Source: Brevibacillus brevis
GTDB lineage: Bacteria > Bacillota > Bacilli > Brevibacillales > Brevibacillaceae
NCBI RefSeq assembly: GCF_031583145.1
Contig: NZ_CP134050.1
Location: forward strand, 5,507,501-5,571,500
DNA: 64,000 bases
Direction of reading: 5' to 3'
Shown here: piece after piece, positions 1 through 8,940 of the stretch
Layout of the letters: every line of letters begins with the position of its first letter
How positions within the stretch are numbered: position 1 is the stretch's first letter
Position numbers and translations under genes: made by a program
Notes under the pieces: generated by a model
The model's database searches: none
Seen by the model: the letters and a program-made list of their open reading frames with translations, nothing else
What the model was told of the DNA's origin: nothing

Positions 1-854
1 CCTGCCGAAACTACGTACACATCGATTCCGTTGCTTCGGAGTGTGTTCATCAGATTGGAAATTTCAGGCGCCAAACGCATTCCTTCCACGTAGGAAATGC
101 TGACCACGCCGGCCTCTCCTGCCATTGACGCGGGGCTCGTCCCTTTCACCTCCGAAATGGCCGAAGACAAGCTGTGGCGGTGAGAAGCCGTCGCCAATTC
201 CACCACTTCTGCTTCCGTCATGTTCGCACAGAAATAAATTTCCCACGGGTACGCAATGTTCGCTCCGTACGCCTTGCTGATGGCTCTGTACAAGAAGTAA
301 AGCTTGATTTTGAAATCGTGGAACTGGTCCGTCTGGCGAATTTCCTCAAGGGTGCTGCTGCCCTTGAAGCCCTCGTAATGGGCATACAAATAGTCGTAGT
401 CTCTCTTCAGATCGTTCGTTATTTGCTCCAAAGTTATCGGCTTTCCACTGTCATTTTTCACACCGGTTAAAACGCCGCTTGGGACAGTGAGCTTGACCAC
501 ATTCGCGAACTCGCTCGGAGTCAGCTTGTAAGCCAGCTGGTCCATCTGGTAGAGGAAAAATTTATCCGTCACGTCGTTGATGATGCTGGTATCGTCCCAG
601 TCGAACGCGGCATAAGGCTTCGCTTTGACGTCGTACCCCGGGTTGTTTTTGCTGTATTTTTCAATCACGTTTTGCACGGCCGTATACGTCGCAGGCGCCC
701 ACTTCCCCTTGTCGAGCACCGCTGGCACTTCCGCTTTTTGGGCTTCCCTGGAGATCTCGCCCGCGAACGCCCCGGTGCCGGGAATGCTAACGCCAATAGC
801 AGCCAGCAGCAGCGCGCCCACCATGACTTTTTTTTGTTTCGACGAACCCTTCAT
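1..854 (-). CDS. Secreted HAD-superfamily phosphatase, 3' end cut by window edge
   Basis: About 284 residues are visible and the C-terminus lies beyond position 1. The start ATG is preceded by a strong ribosome site (GGGGAGG, 8 bp upstream). Residues 1-32 form a Sec-type signal peptide with a lysine-rich start and hydrophobic core ending near GAFAGE. Motif I of the haloacid dehalogenase superfamily is FDWDDTS at residues 84-90, where D85 would be the nucleophile and D87 the general acid. The rest resembles secreted HAD acid phosphatases or phosphorylcholine-phosphatase-like proteins, which hydrolyse phosphomonoesters outside the membrane. The substrate cannot be told from sequence. It is 64 bp downstream of the amino-acid transporter operon on the same strand and has its own ribosome site. 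Confidence 0.75.
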   Translation of the reverse strand, partial: MKGSSKQKKVMVGALLLAAIGVSIPGTGAFAGEISREAQKAEVPAVLDKGKWAPATYTAVQNVIEKYSKNNPGYDVKAKPYAAFDWDDTSIINDVTDKFFLYQMDQLAYKLTPSEFANVVKLTVPSGVLTGVKNDSGKPITLEQITNDLKRDYDYLYAHYEGFKGSSTLEEIRQTDQFHDFKIKLYFLYRAISKAYGANIAYPWEIYFCANMTEAEVVELATASHRHSLSSAISEVKGTSPASMAGEAGVVSISYVEGMRLAPEISNLMNTLRSNGIDVYVVSA

Positions 855-918
855 TCCGTTTCCTCCCCTTTATCGTGAAAGATAGAACACCGTACCTTCC
901 CTGAAGCTGGAACGGAAC

Positions 919-1641
919 CTAGAGCATCTTCTCCAGAAACTGCCGGGTCCGTTCGCTTTTGGGATTCGTAAAAAACTCTTTCGGAGAAGCTTCCTCGATC
1001 AGCTGTCCTCCGTCCAGGAAGCAGATGCGGTCAGCCACTTCCCGGGCGAAGCCCATCTCGTGCGTGACGATCACCATGGTAATCCCTGTGTGGGCCAACG
1101 ATTTGATGACTTCCAGCACTTCCTTCACCATCTCCGGATCCAGCGCAGAGGTCGGTTCGTCAAACAGCATGATCTGTGGCTCCATCGCCAGCGAACGGGC
1201 GATGGCTACCCGCTGTTTTTGCCCTCCCGACAATTTTCCCGGATACACGTCCACCTTTTCGCGCAGCCCGACCTTCTCCAGCAGCTCCATGGCCTTTTGC
1301 GTCGCCTGCGGTTTGGACACCTTCTTCACGGTTATCGGCGCATAAATCATATTTTCCATGACCGTTTTATGGGGAAAGAGGTGAAAGTGCTGGAATACCA
1401 TCCCGATCTGTTGGCGAACCTCCATGATATTGGTTCCGGGCGAAGCCAGATCACGGCCATTCACATACACGTGCCCGCTCGTCGGCGTTTCCAGCAGGTT
1501 CATACACCGCAGCAGCGTGGACTTTCCCGAACCCGACGGACCGATGAGCGCGACCACCTCTCCCTTCTCGATCGTGGTGGAAATACCCCGCAGCACTTCC
1601 AATCTTCCAAACGACTTATAAACATTCTCGACCTTAATCAC
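919..1641 (-). CDS. Polar amino-acid ABC transporter, ATP-binding subunit
   Basis: A 240-residue cytoplasmic ATPase of the GlnQ/ArtM/TcyC family, the energising subunit of a polar amino-acid importer. Walker A (GPSGSGKST), signature (LSGGQKQR), Walker B with the catalytic Glu ([13 protein letters not shown]) and the H-loop (VTHEMGFA) are all intact, and the length is typical. The GTG start overlaps the end of the permease gene by 8 bp, so translation is probably coupled. It is the third gene of a binding protein-permease-ATPase operon. The amino acid transported cannot be read directly; the neighbouring ornithine-cyclodeaminase and aminotransferase genes hint at a basic amino acid, which is inference. 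Confidence 0.93.
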   Translation of the reverse strand: MIKVENVYKSFGRLEVLRGISTTIEKGEVVALIGPSGSGKSTLLRCMNLLETPTSGHVYVNGRDLASPGTNIMEVRQQIGMVFQHFHLFPHKTVMENMIYAPITVKKVSKPQATQKAMELLEKVGLREKVDVYPGKLSGGQKQRVAIARSLAMEPQIMLFDEPTSALDPEMVKEVLEVIKSLAHTGITMVIVTHEMGFAREVADRICFLDGGQLIEEASPKEFFTNPKSERTRQFLEKML

Positions 1642-2293
1642 TGCGGCGAAGCCTCCTCTCCAGCCCGCGGGCGCCCCACGTCATTGTCACAATCATCAGA
1701 TAATAAATCAGCCCGACAATCAATAGCGGCTCGAAGTACAAATATTTTTCCGCAGCGATTATGTTGGCCCGGCGCAGCAAATCCGCCGCCCCGATCGTCG
1801 AGACGAGGGCCGAATCCTTCAACAGGTTGATCCCTTCGTTTACCATGGCCGGCAAAATGTTTTTCATCGCCTGGGGCAGGATAATGTCCCACATCATTCG
1901 GTTGTACGGCACCCCGAGCGCCATCGCCGCCTCCCTCTGTCCCTTGTCCACAGCGAGTATGCCGCCCCGAATCGTCTCGGACGTATAGGCAGCCGAATTG
2001 AGCGCGAAGGTGATCACCCCTGCCTGCAAAGCGGATATATCGTACTGCAGGAGCTGTGGCGTCGCAAAATAAATCATCGTCAATTGCAAAATCAGCGGCG
2101 TCCCGCGAAAGACCGATGTGTAGGCAGTGGCCAGCCCCTGGAGCGGCTTGACCGAGGAGATTTTGCAAAGCGACAGGAGTACTCCTAGCAAAAAGCCGAA
2201 AATAGCAGACAACAGCGTAAATTCTAGGGTGACCAGAATTCCTTCGAAAATAAACGGGACTTTCGGGAGGATCTGGTCAAAGTGCAGGTTCAC
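1634..2293 (-). CDS. Polar amino-acid ABC transporter, permease subunit
   Basis: A 219-residue integral membrane protein of the HisM/GlnP family, about five membrane segments. The EAA-type coupling motif is visible as [23 protein letters not shown], with the conserved EAA and G, which docks to the ATPase. The GTG start is the only in-frame initiator near the 5' end; ATG codons just upstream lead to a stop or another frame. It sits between the binding-protein gene (37 bp upstream) and the ATPase gene (8-bp overlap). It forms the transmembrane channel of the importer, probably as a homodimer. Confidence 0.92.
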   Translation of the reverse strand: MNLHFDQILPKVPFIFEGILVTLEFTLLSAIFGFLLGVLLSLCKISSVKPLQGLATAYTSVFRGTPLILQLTMIYFATPQLLQYDISALQAGVITFALNSAAYTSETIRGGILAVDKGQREAAMALGVPYNRMMWDIILPQAMKNILPAMVNEGINLLKDSALVSTIGAADLLRRANIIAAEKYLYFEPLLIVGLIYYLMIVTMTWGARGLERRLRRSD

Positions 2294-2330
2294 ATCCCAT
2301 CACACCTTCTCTTGTTGGTAGGCCCAGCCG

Positions 2331-3134
2331 TTATTTTTTTCCGAACCACTTTTCCTCCAGCTTTTGCAGTTCTCCCTGATCCTTTAGCGCTTGGACGGCT
2401 TTGTTGAATTCCTCCACACGCTTGGAGCCTTTCGGGAATGCGATGGAGACGTCGAGTCCCTCCAGATCGTCCAGGGAGCTGTAAGCCAGCTCGTTGTTGG
2501 CTTTGACGTAATCCTCCGCTACCAGGTCTTCGACGATGACGCCGTCGATGCGGTTGGATTTCAGCTCCTGGATCAGGTCGGGCACCTTGTTGAGACTCAC
2601 CAGGTCCATCCCGCCTGCCTTTTGGGCCGCCGCCTCCTGCGAACTGCCGAGCTGAACCCCTATTTTCTTGCCCTTGAGGTCGGAAATGCTTTTGTACGAG
2701 TTTCCGCTCTTGTACACAACCGCAAATTTGGTCTTGTAGTACGGATCGGAGAAATCCACATTCTTCCTGCGCTCTTCCGTCGGATTCATGGCGGCCATGA
2801 CAAAATCAAACCGATTTGCCTGAAGGGCGGAAAGCAAGCCTGTGTAATCCATGTCTTTTATATCCAGCTCGTAATTCAATTCCTTCGCGATCGCTTTGGC
2901 CACATCGATATCAAAGCCATCGATCACGTCATTGCCGCTCGATGTGTCATGGAATTCAAACGGCTTGAAATCGGCGGAAGTCGCCATCGTTATTTTCCCT
3001 TTGAAGGCATTGCTCTGACCTTGACCGGTGTTCCCGGCTTGTCCCGCGGCTTGCTGATTTCCCCCTCCGCATCCGGATAACACGCCGAACGCCAGAGCTG
3101 CTGCTATCCCCCACAGGCATATCGCCTTTCGCAT
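2331..3134 (-). CDS. Amino-acid ABC transporter substrate-binding lipoprotein
   Basis: A 267-residue solute-binding protein (SBP_bac_3, cluster F). The N-terminus is a lipoprotein signal with lipobox LSGC around residues 19-22, followed by a Gly/Gln/Asn-rich linker, so the mature protein is anchored on the outer face of the membrane. The family motifs GFDIDVAKAIAKEL and MAAMNPTEERRKNVDFSDPYY are clear; the latter contains the arginine and aspartate that grip the alpha-amino and carboxyl groups of the ligand. It is the first gene of the transporter operon. It is probably cotranscribed with the permease and ATPase, which follow closely. Confidence 0.92.
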   Translation of the reverse strand: MRKAICLWGIAAALAFGVLSGCGGGNQQAAGQAGNTGQGQSNAFKGKITMATSADFKPFEFHDTSSGNDVIDGFDIDVAKAIAKELNYELDIKDMDYTGLLSALQANRFDFVMAAMNPTEERRKNVDFSDPYYKTKFAVVYKSGNSYKSISDLKGKKIGVQLGSSQEAAAQKAGGMDLVSLNKVPDLIQELKSNRIDGVIVEDLVAEDYVKANNELAYSSLDDLEGLDVSIAFPKGSKRVEEFNKAVQALKDQGELQKLEEKWFGKK

Positions 3135-3246
3135 GAACCCACCCTCTTTTTTGATTTTTTAAAATAGTAGCACGATAGATTCGCGAGGGAACAATTGTAA
3201 TGATTTATGGTAACCATTGTGAAATCTTATTCCTGCCGCTCTGCTG

Positions 3247-3282
3247 AAAAAAGAAAAACCCGACATTCGCGGGAAATGTCGG
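3247..3282 (-). terminator. Rho-independent terminator of the lysR gene
   Basis: The inverted repeat CCGACATT / AATGTCGG (3260-3267 and 3275-3282) has a 7-base loop and is followed on the minus strand by a T-rich run (3258-3247). It lies 10 bp beyond the lysR stop and separates lysR from the transporter operon. Confidence 0.8.
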
Positions 3283-3292
3283 TTCGGCTGTT

Positions 3293-4186
3293 CTAGCTTT
3301 CCTTGCTTTCTGCCTGGGCCGTCTCATCCCAGCCCTCCACCACCAGCTCGGTGAACGATCGGATCGTCACCTCGTCAGCGCGGTCCTTTAGCGTGATGAT
3401 AAAGGTCTCCAACGGTTGACGAAAGCGGTGCAAGGGAACGATCTCTCCCTTTTTCAGCTCCTCACGGATGAGATCCACGCTGATGATCCCCACACCTGTA
3501 CCGTTCAACACCCCTTGCTTGATCGCTTCCTCACTGCTGCTCTCAATCACGGACAGCGGTTTTGGCGTAATTTCCTCCATGCAGCGGTCATAGAGCCCAT
3601 CGAGGTGGTAGCTTTCTTTATAGATCAACGGATATTTTTGAAAAACAACGGACAAGTCAGCGCTCTCGAAAAGGTCTCTGCTCGTTACCAGGAGCAGCTC
3701 TTCCTCGTCCAGCAGGGTAGCTTCGATGTCATCGCTCTTGTGGTTCCCCGCGATCACTCCTACATCCGCTTCGTTGGACGTAATCATCCGGATCACATCC
3801 ACACTGCTGCTGGAGACGAGCTTCAGCTTGACCTTGGGATGAAGCGAGACGTAGGAATGGATGAGCAACGTGAGAAAATGCGTCCAGTAGTATTCCGGCG
3901 CAGCGATGACGAGCTTGCCGTTGGGGCCGTTCAACAGGTTCAGCGCCTTGTCCATCTCGTCCCTGTAAGCCAGCAGCTTGTCCACGTGCTGTTTCAGCAC
4001 TTTTCCGGCCGGCGTCAGATACGTTTTCTTCCCTACCCGGTTAAAGAGCGGGTGGCCGATCTCCTGTTCCAAATTCCGAATCTGCATCGTGATGGTCGGC
4101 TGGGTATAGCCGAGGATCTCAGCGGCTTTCGTCTGATTGAGTTGGTCTGCGACGACCTGAAAGGTTTTCAGCGTCCGAAGCTCCAT
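3293..4186 (-). CDS. LysR-family transcriptional regulator
   Basis: A 297-residue LysR-type regulator. The N-terminal winged HTH is plain (residues 1-60, with LRTLKTFQVVADQLNQTKAA and YTQPTITMQIRNLEQEIG), followed by the linker helix and a periplasmic-binding-like effector domain. The ATG is preceded by GGGGGGAAG. It is transcribed away from the ornithine-cyclodeaminase/aminotransferase pair, and a palindrome sits in the shared intergenic region, the usual arrangement for a LysR protein controlling a divergent pathway. The effector is probably an amino acid used or made by those enzymes (inference). Confidence 0.9.
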   Translation of the reverse strand: MELRTLKTFQVVADQLNQTKAAEILGYTQPTITMQIRNLEQEIGHPLFNRVGKKTYLTPAGKVLKQHVDKLLAYRDEMDKALNLLNGPNGKLVIAAPEYYWTHFLTLLIHSYVSLHPKVKLKLVSSSSVDVIRMITSNEADVGVIAGNHKSDDIEATLLDEEELLLVTSRDLFESADLSVVFQKYPLIYKESYHLDGLYDRCMEEITPKPLSVIESSSEEAIKQGVLNGTGVGIISVDLIREELKKGEIVPLHRFRQPLETFIITLKDRADEVTIRSFTELVVEGWDETAQAESKES

Positions 4187-4232
4187 GTTCTTCCCCCCTC
4201 ATCCGGCATTCTCTAAGCATTTGTGATGGTAA

Positions 4233-4257
4233 CTATAAAAACCCTCAATTTTTATAG
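4233..4257. promoter_or_regulatory. Palindromic LysR-type operator candidate
   Basis: A perfect 9-bp inverted repeat CTATAAAAA / TTTTTATAG with a 7-bp spacer lies midway between the divergent lysR and ornithine-cyclodeaminase starts. It is AT-rich, contains the T-N11-A spacing of LysR boxes, and is followed by no gene-end context, so it is better read as an operator than a terminator. Confidence 0.55.
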
Positions 4258-4322
4258 CCCGTAGCCTGTATGTTAAAGTCAAAGCCATAGCATTTCAACC
4301 ACTTTCAAAGGGAGGGTCAACC

Positions 4323-5381
4323 TTGCTGCCTTTCAGAGTCGTCGATCAGGAACACGTAGAACAGCTGCTTGATATGAAACATGTGATCCAACTGGTTGAA
4401 CGCTCCTACACCTTGAAGGAGCAAAACGAAGCGGCTTTGTTCCCCTTAGTCTTCCACGAATTTTCTCCCGGAGTAGCAGATATGGACATCAAATCCGGCC
4501 ACTTGACCGGAGCCGATATTTTTGGCTTGAAACTGGTGTCGTGGTTTGGCGGGAATCCTGCGAAGGGCCTGCCCCCGCTCGTCGGTTTTGTCCTGGTGCT
4601 CGACAGCCGGACCGGAGTCCCCGTCGGAATGATGGGCGGAGAAGCCGTCACTTTGATGCGGACGGGAGCTGCCGGCGGAATCGGGGCGAAGTATTTGGCA
4701 AGAAGGGACTCGGAGAATTTGCTGCTGGTCGGCTCCGGCCACCTCGCCCCGTTCCTGATCATGTCGACACTCATGGTCATGGAGCATATCAAAAAGGTGA
4801 CCGTCTATAATGCCCGTTCGCACGAAAAGGCGGTATCTTTCTGCTCTTCTCTCAAGGACAAATTGAAGGAAAAGTTTCTCGCCCCCTACGAGGCAGACGC
4901 CGAGCTGTATCGTACGCTGCTGCGCCGCATTGATATAATAGAGGTGGCAGCAGCAGATGACATCCAGCGGGCGACAGAAGAGGCCGACATCATCCTGACG
5001 GCGACGCCTTCTCGCCAGCCGCTCATCAAGAAGGAATGGGTAAAGCCGGGAACGCACTTGTCCTGCGTAGGCGCGGATATGGAAGGAAAGCAGGAGATTG
5101 ACGAAAATCTGTTTCCGGCTGCCCGCGTATTCGTGGATGACATCACCCAAGCTGTCCATGTGGGCGAAACGGAGGTCCCGATCAAAAAGGGGACGTTCGC
5201 CAAGGAAGACATTGTCGCGGAAATCGGCAGCGTCATCCTGGGCAAGACGCCTGGCAGGCTTTCCGATGACGACATTACGATTTACGACAGCACGGGCATC
5301 GCTCTTCAAGATTTGATAACCGCAGATTACATTTTGAAACAGGCGGAAGCACGCGGAATCGGCGTTGTCGCCCGCCTGTAA
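4323..5381 (+). CDS. Ornithine cyclodeaminase / mu-crystallin family enzyme
   Basis: A 352-residue member of the OCD/mu-crystallin superfamily, NAD(P)-dependent enzymes that include ornithine cyclodeaminase, alanine dehydrogenase, SbnB-type opine synthases and ketimine reductases. The family core is visible: MGGEAVTLMRTGAAGGIGAKYLAR for substrate binding and, further on, LLVGSGHLAPFL for the Rossmann dinucleotide site. The GSGHLA variant replaces the usual GxGxQA, and Q-to-H at this place may mean altered cofactor contacts. The start is TTG, chosen because GGGAGG lies 7 bp upstream. It is followed after 18 bp by an aminotransferase gene. The reaction cannot be fixed from sequence alone. Confidence 0.8.
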   Translation: MLPFRVVDQEHVEQLLDMKHVIQLVERSYTLKEQNEAALFPLVFHEFSPGVADMDIKSGHLTGADIFGLKLVSWFGGNPAKGLPPLVGFVLVLDSRTGVPVGMMGGEAVTLMRTGAAGGIGAKYLARRDSENLLLVGSGHLAPFLIMSTLMVMEHIKKVTVYNARSHEKAVSFCSSLKDKLKEKFLAPYEADAELYRTLLRRIDIIEVAAADDIQRATEEADIILTATPSRQPLIKKEWVKPGTHLSCVGADMEGKQEIDENLFPAARVFVDDITQAVHVGETEVPIKKGTFAKEDIVAEIGSVILGKTPGRLSDDDITIYDSTGIALQDLITADYILKQAEARGIGVVARL

Positions 5382-5399
5382 ATCAGAGGAGGCTGTGTT

Positions 5400-6524
5400 A
5401 TGGAAATCAAAGCTTTTTCCGTAGAGGAATGGATGAATGCCTACGAAATGAGCGCGACCTACAATATCGCCGAGACCTGCGTGGACTCGCTCACTCTCGA
5501 GGAGCTCGTCACAATGGATGGCACCAACCCGGACGAATTTTTCCGTTCCCTGTACAGCAAAAAGCTGACGTACGGCCACATCGAAGGTTCTCCTGAATTC
5601 AGGCAGCTGGTGGCCGGACTCTACACCTCCATCGAACCGCACAACGTTCTCGTCATGAATGGAGGCATCGGCGCCAATTTCCTGGTCTTCTACTCGCTCG
5701 TCCAGCCTGGAGATCACGTCGTCTCCGTCCATCCGACCTATCAACAAATTTACGAGGTACCCGCATCGTTTGGAGCGACCGTCGACCTGCTCAAGCTGCG
5801 TCCGGAAAACAACTTCCTTCCCGACCTCGATGAGCTGCGGTCCCTTGTCCGCTCCAACACGAAGCTGATCTGCATCAACAATCCGAACAACCCGTCCGGC
5901 GCGGTCATGGAGCGGGACATCCTGGAGCAAATCGTCGAGATCGCCCGTTCCTGCGGGGCTTACGTGCTCTGCGACGAAGTATACCGCAATCTTTTGCAGG
6001 ACGACGATGCCGACGTGCCTTCCATCGCGGACCTGTATGAAAAAGGCATCAGCACGTCCAGCGTGTCCAAAGCCCTTTCGCTTGCGGGCCTTCGCCTGGG
6101 CTGGATCGCCGCCCCGCAGGAAGTCATCGCGGAGTGCATGAAGCATCGCGATTACACGACGATCAGCTGCGGCATGCTGGACGATATTCTCGCGGTCCAC
6201 GCGCTGAAAAACTACGACAACATCCTGAAGCGAAACCGCAAAATCGTACGGGACAACCTGGCCATTTTGGACGAATGGGTCAAAAATGAGCCGCTCTTCT
6301 CTTATGTAAAACCGCGTGCCGGGACGACCGCTCTGTTGAAATACGACCTGCCCGTTCCGTCGGTCACCTTCTGCACCGGACTCTTGGCAAACACAGGCGC
6401 CTTTTTGACGCCGGGCACCTGCTTTGACATGGAAGGCTACGTGCGTATCGGGTATGCGTGCAGTACGGAAATGCTGCGGGAAGGCTTGACCAAGCTGTCG
6501 GAGTATGTACGGACATTAAGGTAA
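5400..6524 (+). CDS. PLP-dependent class I/II aminotransferase (capreomycidine-synthase-like)
   Basis: A 374-residue fold-type I PLP enzyme. The PLP lysine is K224 in SVSKALSLAGLRLGW, with the partner residues N164 (NNPNNPSG), D192 and Y195 (CDEVY) in place. The N-terminal segment WMNAYEMSATYNIAETCV is characteristic of the VioD/capreomycidine-synthase-like subgroup, which acts on arginine-derived substrates; closer function is uncertain. It has its own ribosome site (AGAGGAGG) and follows the cyclodeaminase gene closely, so the two probably act in sequence on one amino acid. A strong terminator follows. Confidence 0.82.
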   Translation: MEIKAFSVEEWMNAYEMSATYNIAETCVDSLTLEELVTMDGTNPDEFFRSLYSKKLTYGHIEGSPEFRQLVAGLYTSIEPHNVLVMNGGIGANFLVFYSLVQPGDHVVSVHPTYQQIYEVPASFGATVDLLKLRPENNFLPDLDELRSLVRSNTKLICINNPNNPSGAVMERDILEQIVEIARSCGAYVLCDEVYRNLLQDDDADVPSIADLYEKGISTSSVSKALSLAGLRLGWIAAPQEVIAECMKHRDYTTISCGMLDDILAVHALKNYDNILKRNRKIVRDNLAILDEWVKNEPLFSYVKPRAGTTALLKYDLPVPSVTFCTGLLANTGAFLTPGTCFDMEGYVRIGYACSTEMLREGLTKLSEYVRTLR

Positions 6525-6542
6525 CGGGGTTTGAAAGGGGAA

Positions 6543-6573
6543 AAGGCAAGGGCCTGTGGGTCCTTGCCTTTGT
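6543..6573. terminator. Bidirectional terminator
   Basis: A perfect 9-bp stem AAGGCAAGG / CCTTGCCTT (6543-6551 and 6562-6570) has A-rich and T-rich flanks. It lies between the aminotransferase gene and the convergent uracil-DNA glycosylase gene and can serve both. Confidence 0.8.
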
Positions 6574-6580
6574 TGTGCCC

Positions 6581-7153
6581 TCATCTGGTTTGATAGGCCG
6601 ACGCAAGAAACCGCCAATCCTCTAAAAAATGCAGCCATAGGTTGGGACGCCTGCGTACAGCCAGCGGATGGTAGGAAACAGCTGTTTTCATCCCCCTCGG
6701 CGAATGCCAGGCTTGCCGTAGCTTTTTCACGTCGGCCTCTTCGCTGGCGAAAAAGGACTGAACCGCTACATTTCCCAAACAAAAAACAAGCCGGGGCGAC
6801 TTGCTCTCCAGCTGCACCAGCAAATGCTGCAAGCATCTCTTTCGCGCTTCCGCCTTGTCGTATGCTTTGATCGGACGCCGTTTCAACACATAGGTGACGT
6901 ACAGATCCTGTTCGCGAAACCCGGCCTCAAAAGCCGCCTTTTGCAGCGTCTCCCTCGTCCCGCATAGAAACGGACTTCCTTCCCTGTCTTCCCTTGCTCC
7001 CGGATTATCCAGCAGGATCATCACAGGCGCATGCGGATTGCCCTCTCCCCAAATCAGGCGGGATCCATGCTCGTAAAGTCCGCAATCCGTGCAATCCGCG
7101 ACTCCTTGCGGCGGCTTTTCCTCCGGCCACAATGCCGGGCAATGCTGGTCCAT
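6581..7153 (-). CDS. Uracil-DNA glycosylase, Fe-S (family 4-like)
   Basis: A 190-residue uracil-DNA glycosylase superfamily protein that removes uracil from DNA at the start of base excision repair. Four cysteines fit the iron-sulphur type: C21-x2-C24 and C107-x17-C125. Motif A appears as LDNPGAREDREGSPFLCGTR, diverged from the usual GEAPG, and motif B as SYHPLAVRRRP near the C-terminus. The changed first motif means it could be a less usual subfamily. GAGTGAGAGGGA precedes the ATG. It stands alone on the minus strand between convergent and divergent neighbours. Confidence 0.8.
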   Translation of the reverse strand: MDQHCPALWPEEKPPQGVADCTDCGLYEHGSRLIWGEGNPHAPVMILLDNPGAREDREGSPFLCGTRETLQKAAFEAGFREQDLYVTYVLKRRPIKAYDKAEARKRCLQHLLVQLESKSPRLVFCLGNVAVQSFFASEEADVKKLRQAWHSPRGMKTAVSYHPLAVRRRPNLWLHFLEDWRFLASAYQTR

Positions 7154-7271
7154 TCCCTCTCACTCCTGTTCGCTTCATTCGGTCCCCTTTTGCACAGCAT
7201 GGCGTGCGTTTCCTGATTTCAAACGTACTGGACCTTGATCCCAATTACTGCTCCTTCGCCCTTTTCCACGA

Positions 7272-7301
7272 TTGACAAAACAATTTCTGGAATGGTTCAA
7301 T
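7272..7301 (+). promoter_or_regulatory. Candidate sigma-A promoter of the RDD gene
   Basis: A perfect -35 (TTGACA, 7272-7277) is followed after 18 bp by a weak -10 (TTCAAT). It lies 36 bp before the start codon of the RDD-family gene. Confidence 0.4.
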
Positions 7302-7336
7302 GTAATTTGTTTACATTTTTTCAGGAGGGCACCAAA

Positions 7337-8437
7337 TTGGAGAACCATCCATCACCGCAGCCAGTAACGGCAGAAGCTGCCCCCGCGGCACAGCCGGACA
7401 GCTTCGCCCCGATCGAGCCACCAAACATGGCTGCCTTGTCCGAAACATACGGGTCGTCCACTTTCTTCAGAAGATGGGGCGCCCACGTCATTGATCACAT
7501 CCTGCTAGCTTGCTTTCTGCTTGGGATGTCGTCGTTCGCTGAACAGTCCGGGGAAACATGGGCCGTCTTTCTCATTCTCGCTCTTTTGATCGGCATCCCT
7601 TGTTATTATGTGCTTTTGGAAGGGCTCACCGGGTTTACGGTCGGAAAGCTGGCTCTTCAAATAAAAGCGGTGGATGCGGATGGACGGCCGCCGGGTTTGG
7701 GGAAATCGTTCATCCGTTCGCTGCTTCGCTTCGTCGACACGAACCCCTTGCTCGTCGGCGGGTTGCCTGCCGGGATCAGCGTACTCGTGACGAAACGAAA
7801 GCAAAGACTGGGAGATCTGGCCGCCAATACCTACGTCGTGAAGCTGAAAGATTTGCCTCACGCGAGCAAAAAATCGACAGCGCGCTTCACTGTTATCTTT
7901 TCCATTGCGGCGCTTCTTTGCCTTATTTTTGGCATGTACGGCGTCGTCTCTCTCGCCAAAAGCACCCCCAAGGAACGGGTTTTTACCTCAAAAGACAAGC
8001 TGGTGCAGCTGACGGCAACCTCGGGATGGAGCAAGGATAATTCCCTCCATGAAGAAGCCAATCTCGTCATCTCCAACCGATTCGCAGACAAATATGTACT
8101 CGTGATCTCCGAGGCCAAAGACGACTTGGGCGATTCCCTGACACTGGAGGAATATGCGGAAATTGTCGAAACGAATTTCGATGACGAATTGGTCAATAGT
8201 TCGATCGGCAAATTCCGTCCTGCCATCGTCGACCACAATCCGGCCATACGATTTACCGTGAGCGGGGAAGTGGACGATGTAGATGTCACGTACATCATGA
8301 CGGTCATCGAAACGCCGACGCATTTTCATCAGGTCATGGCCTGGACGGAAGCACGAAAATTCGATTCTCTCGAGGAAGAGCTGCTGGATATCACTTCGAG
8401 CTTCAGAGAGAGCGCGGATACGGCTGGAGAGTTATGA
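7337..8437 (+). CDS. RDD-family membrane protein with C-terminal extracytoplasmic domain
   Basis: A 366-residue protein starting at a TTG preceded by AGGAGGG at the right spacing; an in-frame ATG 102 bp upstream has no ribosome site and would overlap the promoter. A Pro/Ala-rich N-terminus is followed by an RDD domain (FFRRWGAHVIDHILLACFLLG with the Arg and Asp, then two further membrane segments and GLTGFTVGKLALQIK). A separate membrane segment (FTVIFSIAALLCLIFGMYGVVS) leads into about 170 residues predicted outside the cell. RDD proteins are often ion transporters or membrane anchors; the exact role here is unknown. Confidence 0.75.
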   Translation: MENHPSPQPVTAEAAPAAQPDSFAPIEPPNMAALSETYGSSTFFRRWGAHVIDHILLACFLLGMSSFAEQSGETWAVFLILALLIGIPCYYVLLEGLTGFTVGKLALQIKAVDADGRPPGLGKSFIRSLLRFVDTNPLLVGGLPAGISVLVTKRKQRLGDLAANTYVVKLKDLPHASKKSTARFTVIFSIAALLCLIFGMYGVVSLAKSTPKERVFTSKDKLVQLTATSGWSKDNSLHEEANLVISNRFADKYVLVISEAKDDLGDSLTLEEYAEIVETNFDDELVNSSIGKFRPAIVDHNPAIRFTVSGEVDDVDVTYIMTVIETPTHFHQVMAWTEARKFDSLEEELLDITSSFRESADTAGEL

Positions 8438-8520
8438 TGCAAACTTATGAAAATCTGACACTGACAAACGTAAATGATGCTTGCTTGATCTCGAAAGTAG
8501 AGCGAGATCACTAGCTGTAA

Positions 8521-8551
8521 AAAACCGCCCTGAATGATGGCGGTTTTTTTA
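8521..8551 (+). terminator. Terminator of the RDD gene
   Basis: The 8-bp GC-rich stem AAACCGCC / GGCGGTTT (from 8522 and up to 8546) is followed by a run of seven T. Confidence 0.85.
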
Positions 8552-8860
8552 TGCAGGAATTTTAGAAACCGGTATTCATGGCATCGGCACGTTATCCCTC
8601 TACCTTTTGTTGCTCCGTCCCCGGGATCATCCCGCTTTTCCCTTCTCGTTAACGACGAAATCTTGACAATGGTAAACCTCCTTTATTCGTTTGTGGAAAG
8701 TATATGGGGATCAACCCGCCGCGGATTGTACAGGAGTCTACTTCACTTTTTGGGGAAGAGCCTGATTTCTTCGGGCAAACAAACATCGCTGGCTCTGCTG
8801 GAAGCCTGCACCAAATACTCGGAGAATGGTAGGGTCAAAGTGGTCCCTTTTTCCCCTCAC
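8552..8860. other. Intergenic stretch with no recognised feature
   Basis: About 310 bp between the RDD terminator and the merR promoter. Short open frames here have no ribosome site and no recognisable motif. I see no RNA gene or repeat. Confidence 0.5.
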
Positions 8861-8891
8861 TTGACTCTCCCCTTAACTGGATAGTTATACT
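8861..8891 (+). promoter_or_regulatory. MerR-type promoter with 19-bp spacer and internal dyad
   Basis: The -35 TTGACT (8861-8866) and -10 TATACT (8886-8891) are separated by 19 bp, the over-long spacing that MerR-family activators correct by DNA twisting. A 22-bp dyad ACTCTCC-N8-GGATAGT (8864-8885) lies between the two boxes. The merR gene starts 49 bp downstream, so autoregulation of the merR-exporter pair is likely. Confidence 0.75.
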
Positions 8892-8940
8892 CGGTAAAGA
8901 CAAATGGGTTTCCGATCTTTTCAGCAAGGAGGATGTTTCG

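Noticed and set aside
4446..6200. Minus-strand open frame of about 584 codons opposite the cyclodeaminase and aminotransferase genes
   Set aside because: Both overlapping plus-strand genes show strong family motifs; this frame has none.
7235..7336. Upstream ATG for the RDD gene
   Set aside because: It lacks a ribosome site and lies before the TTGACA box; the TTG at 7337 has AGGAGGG.
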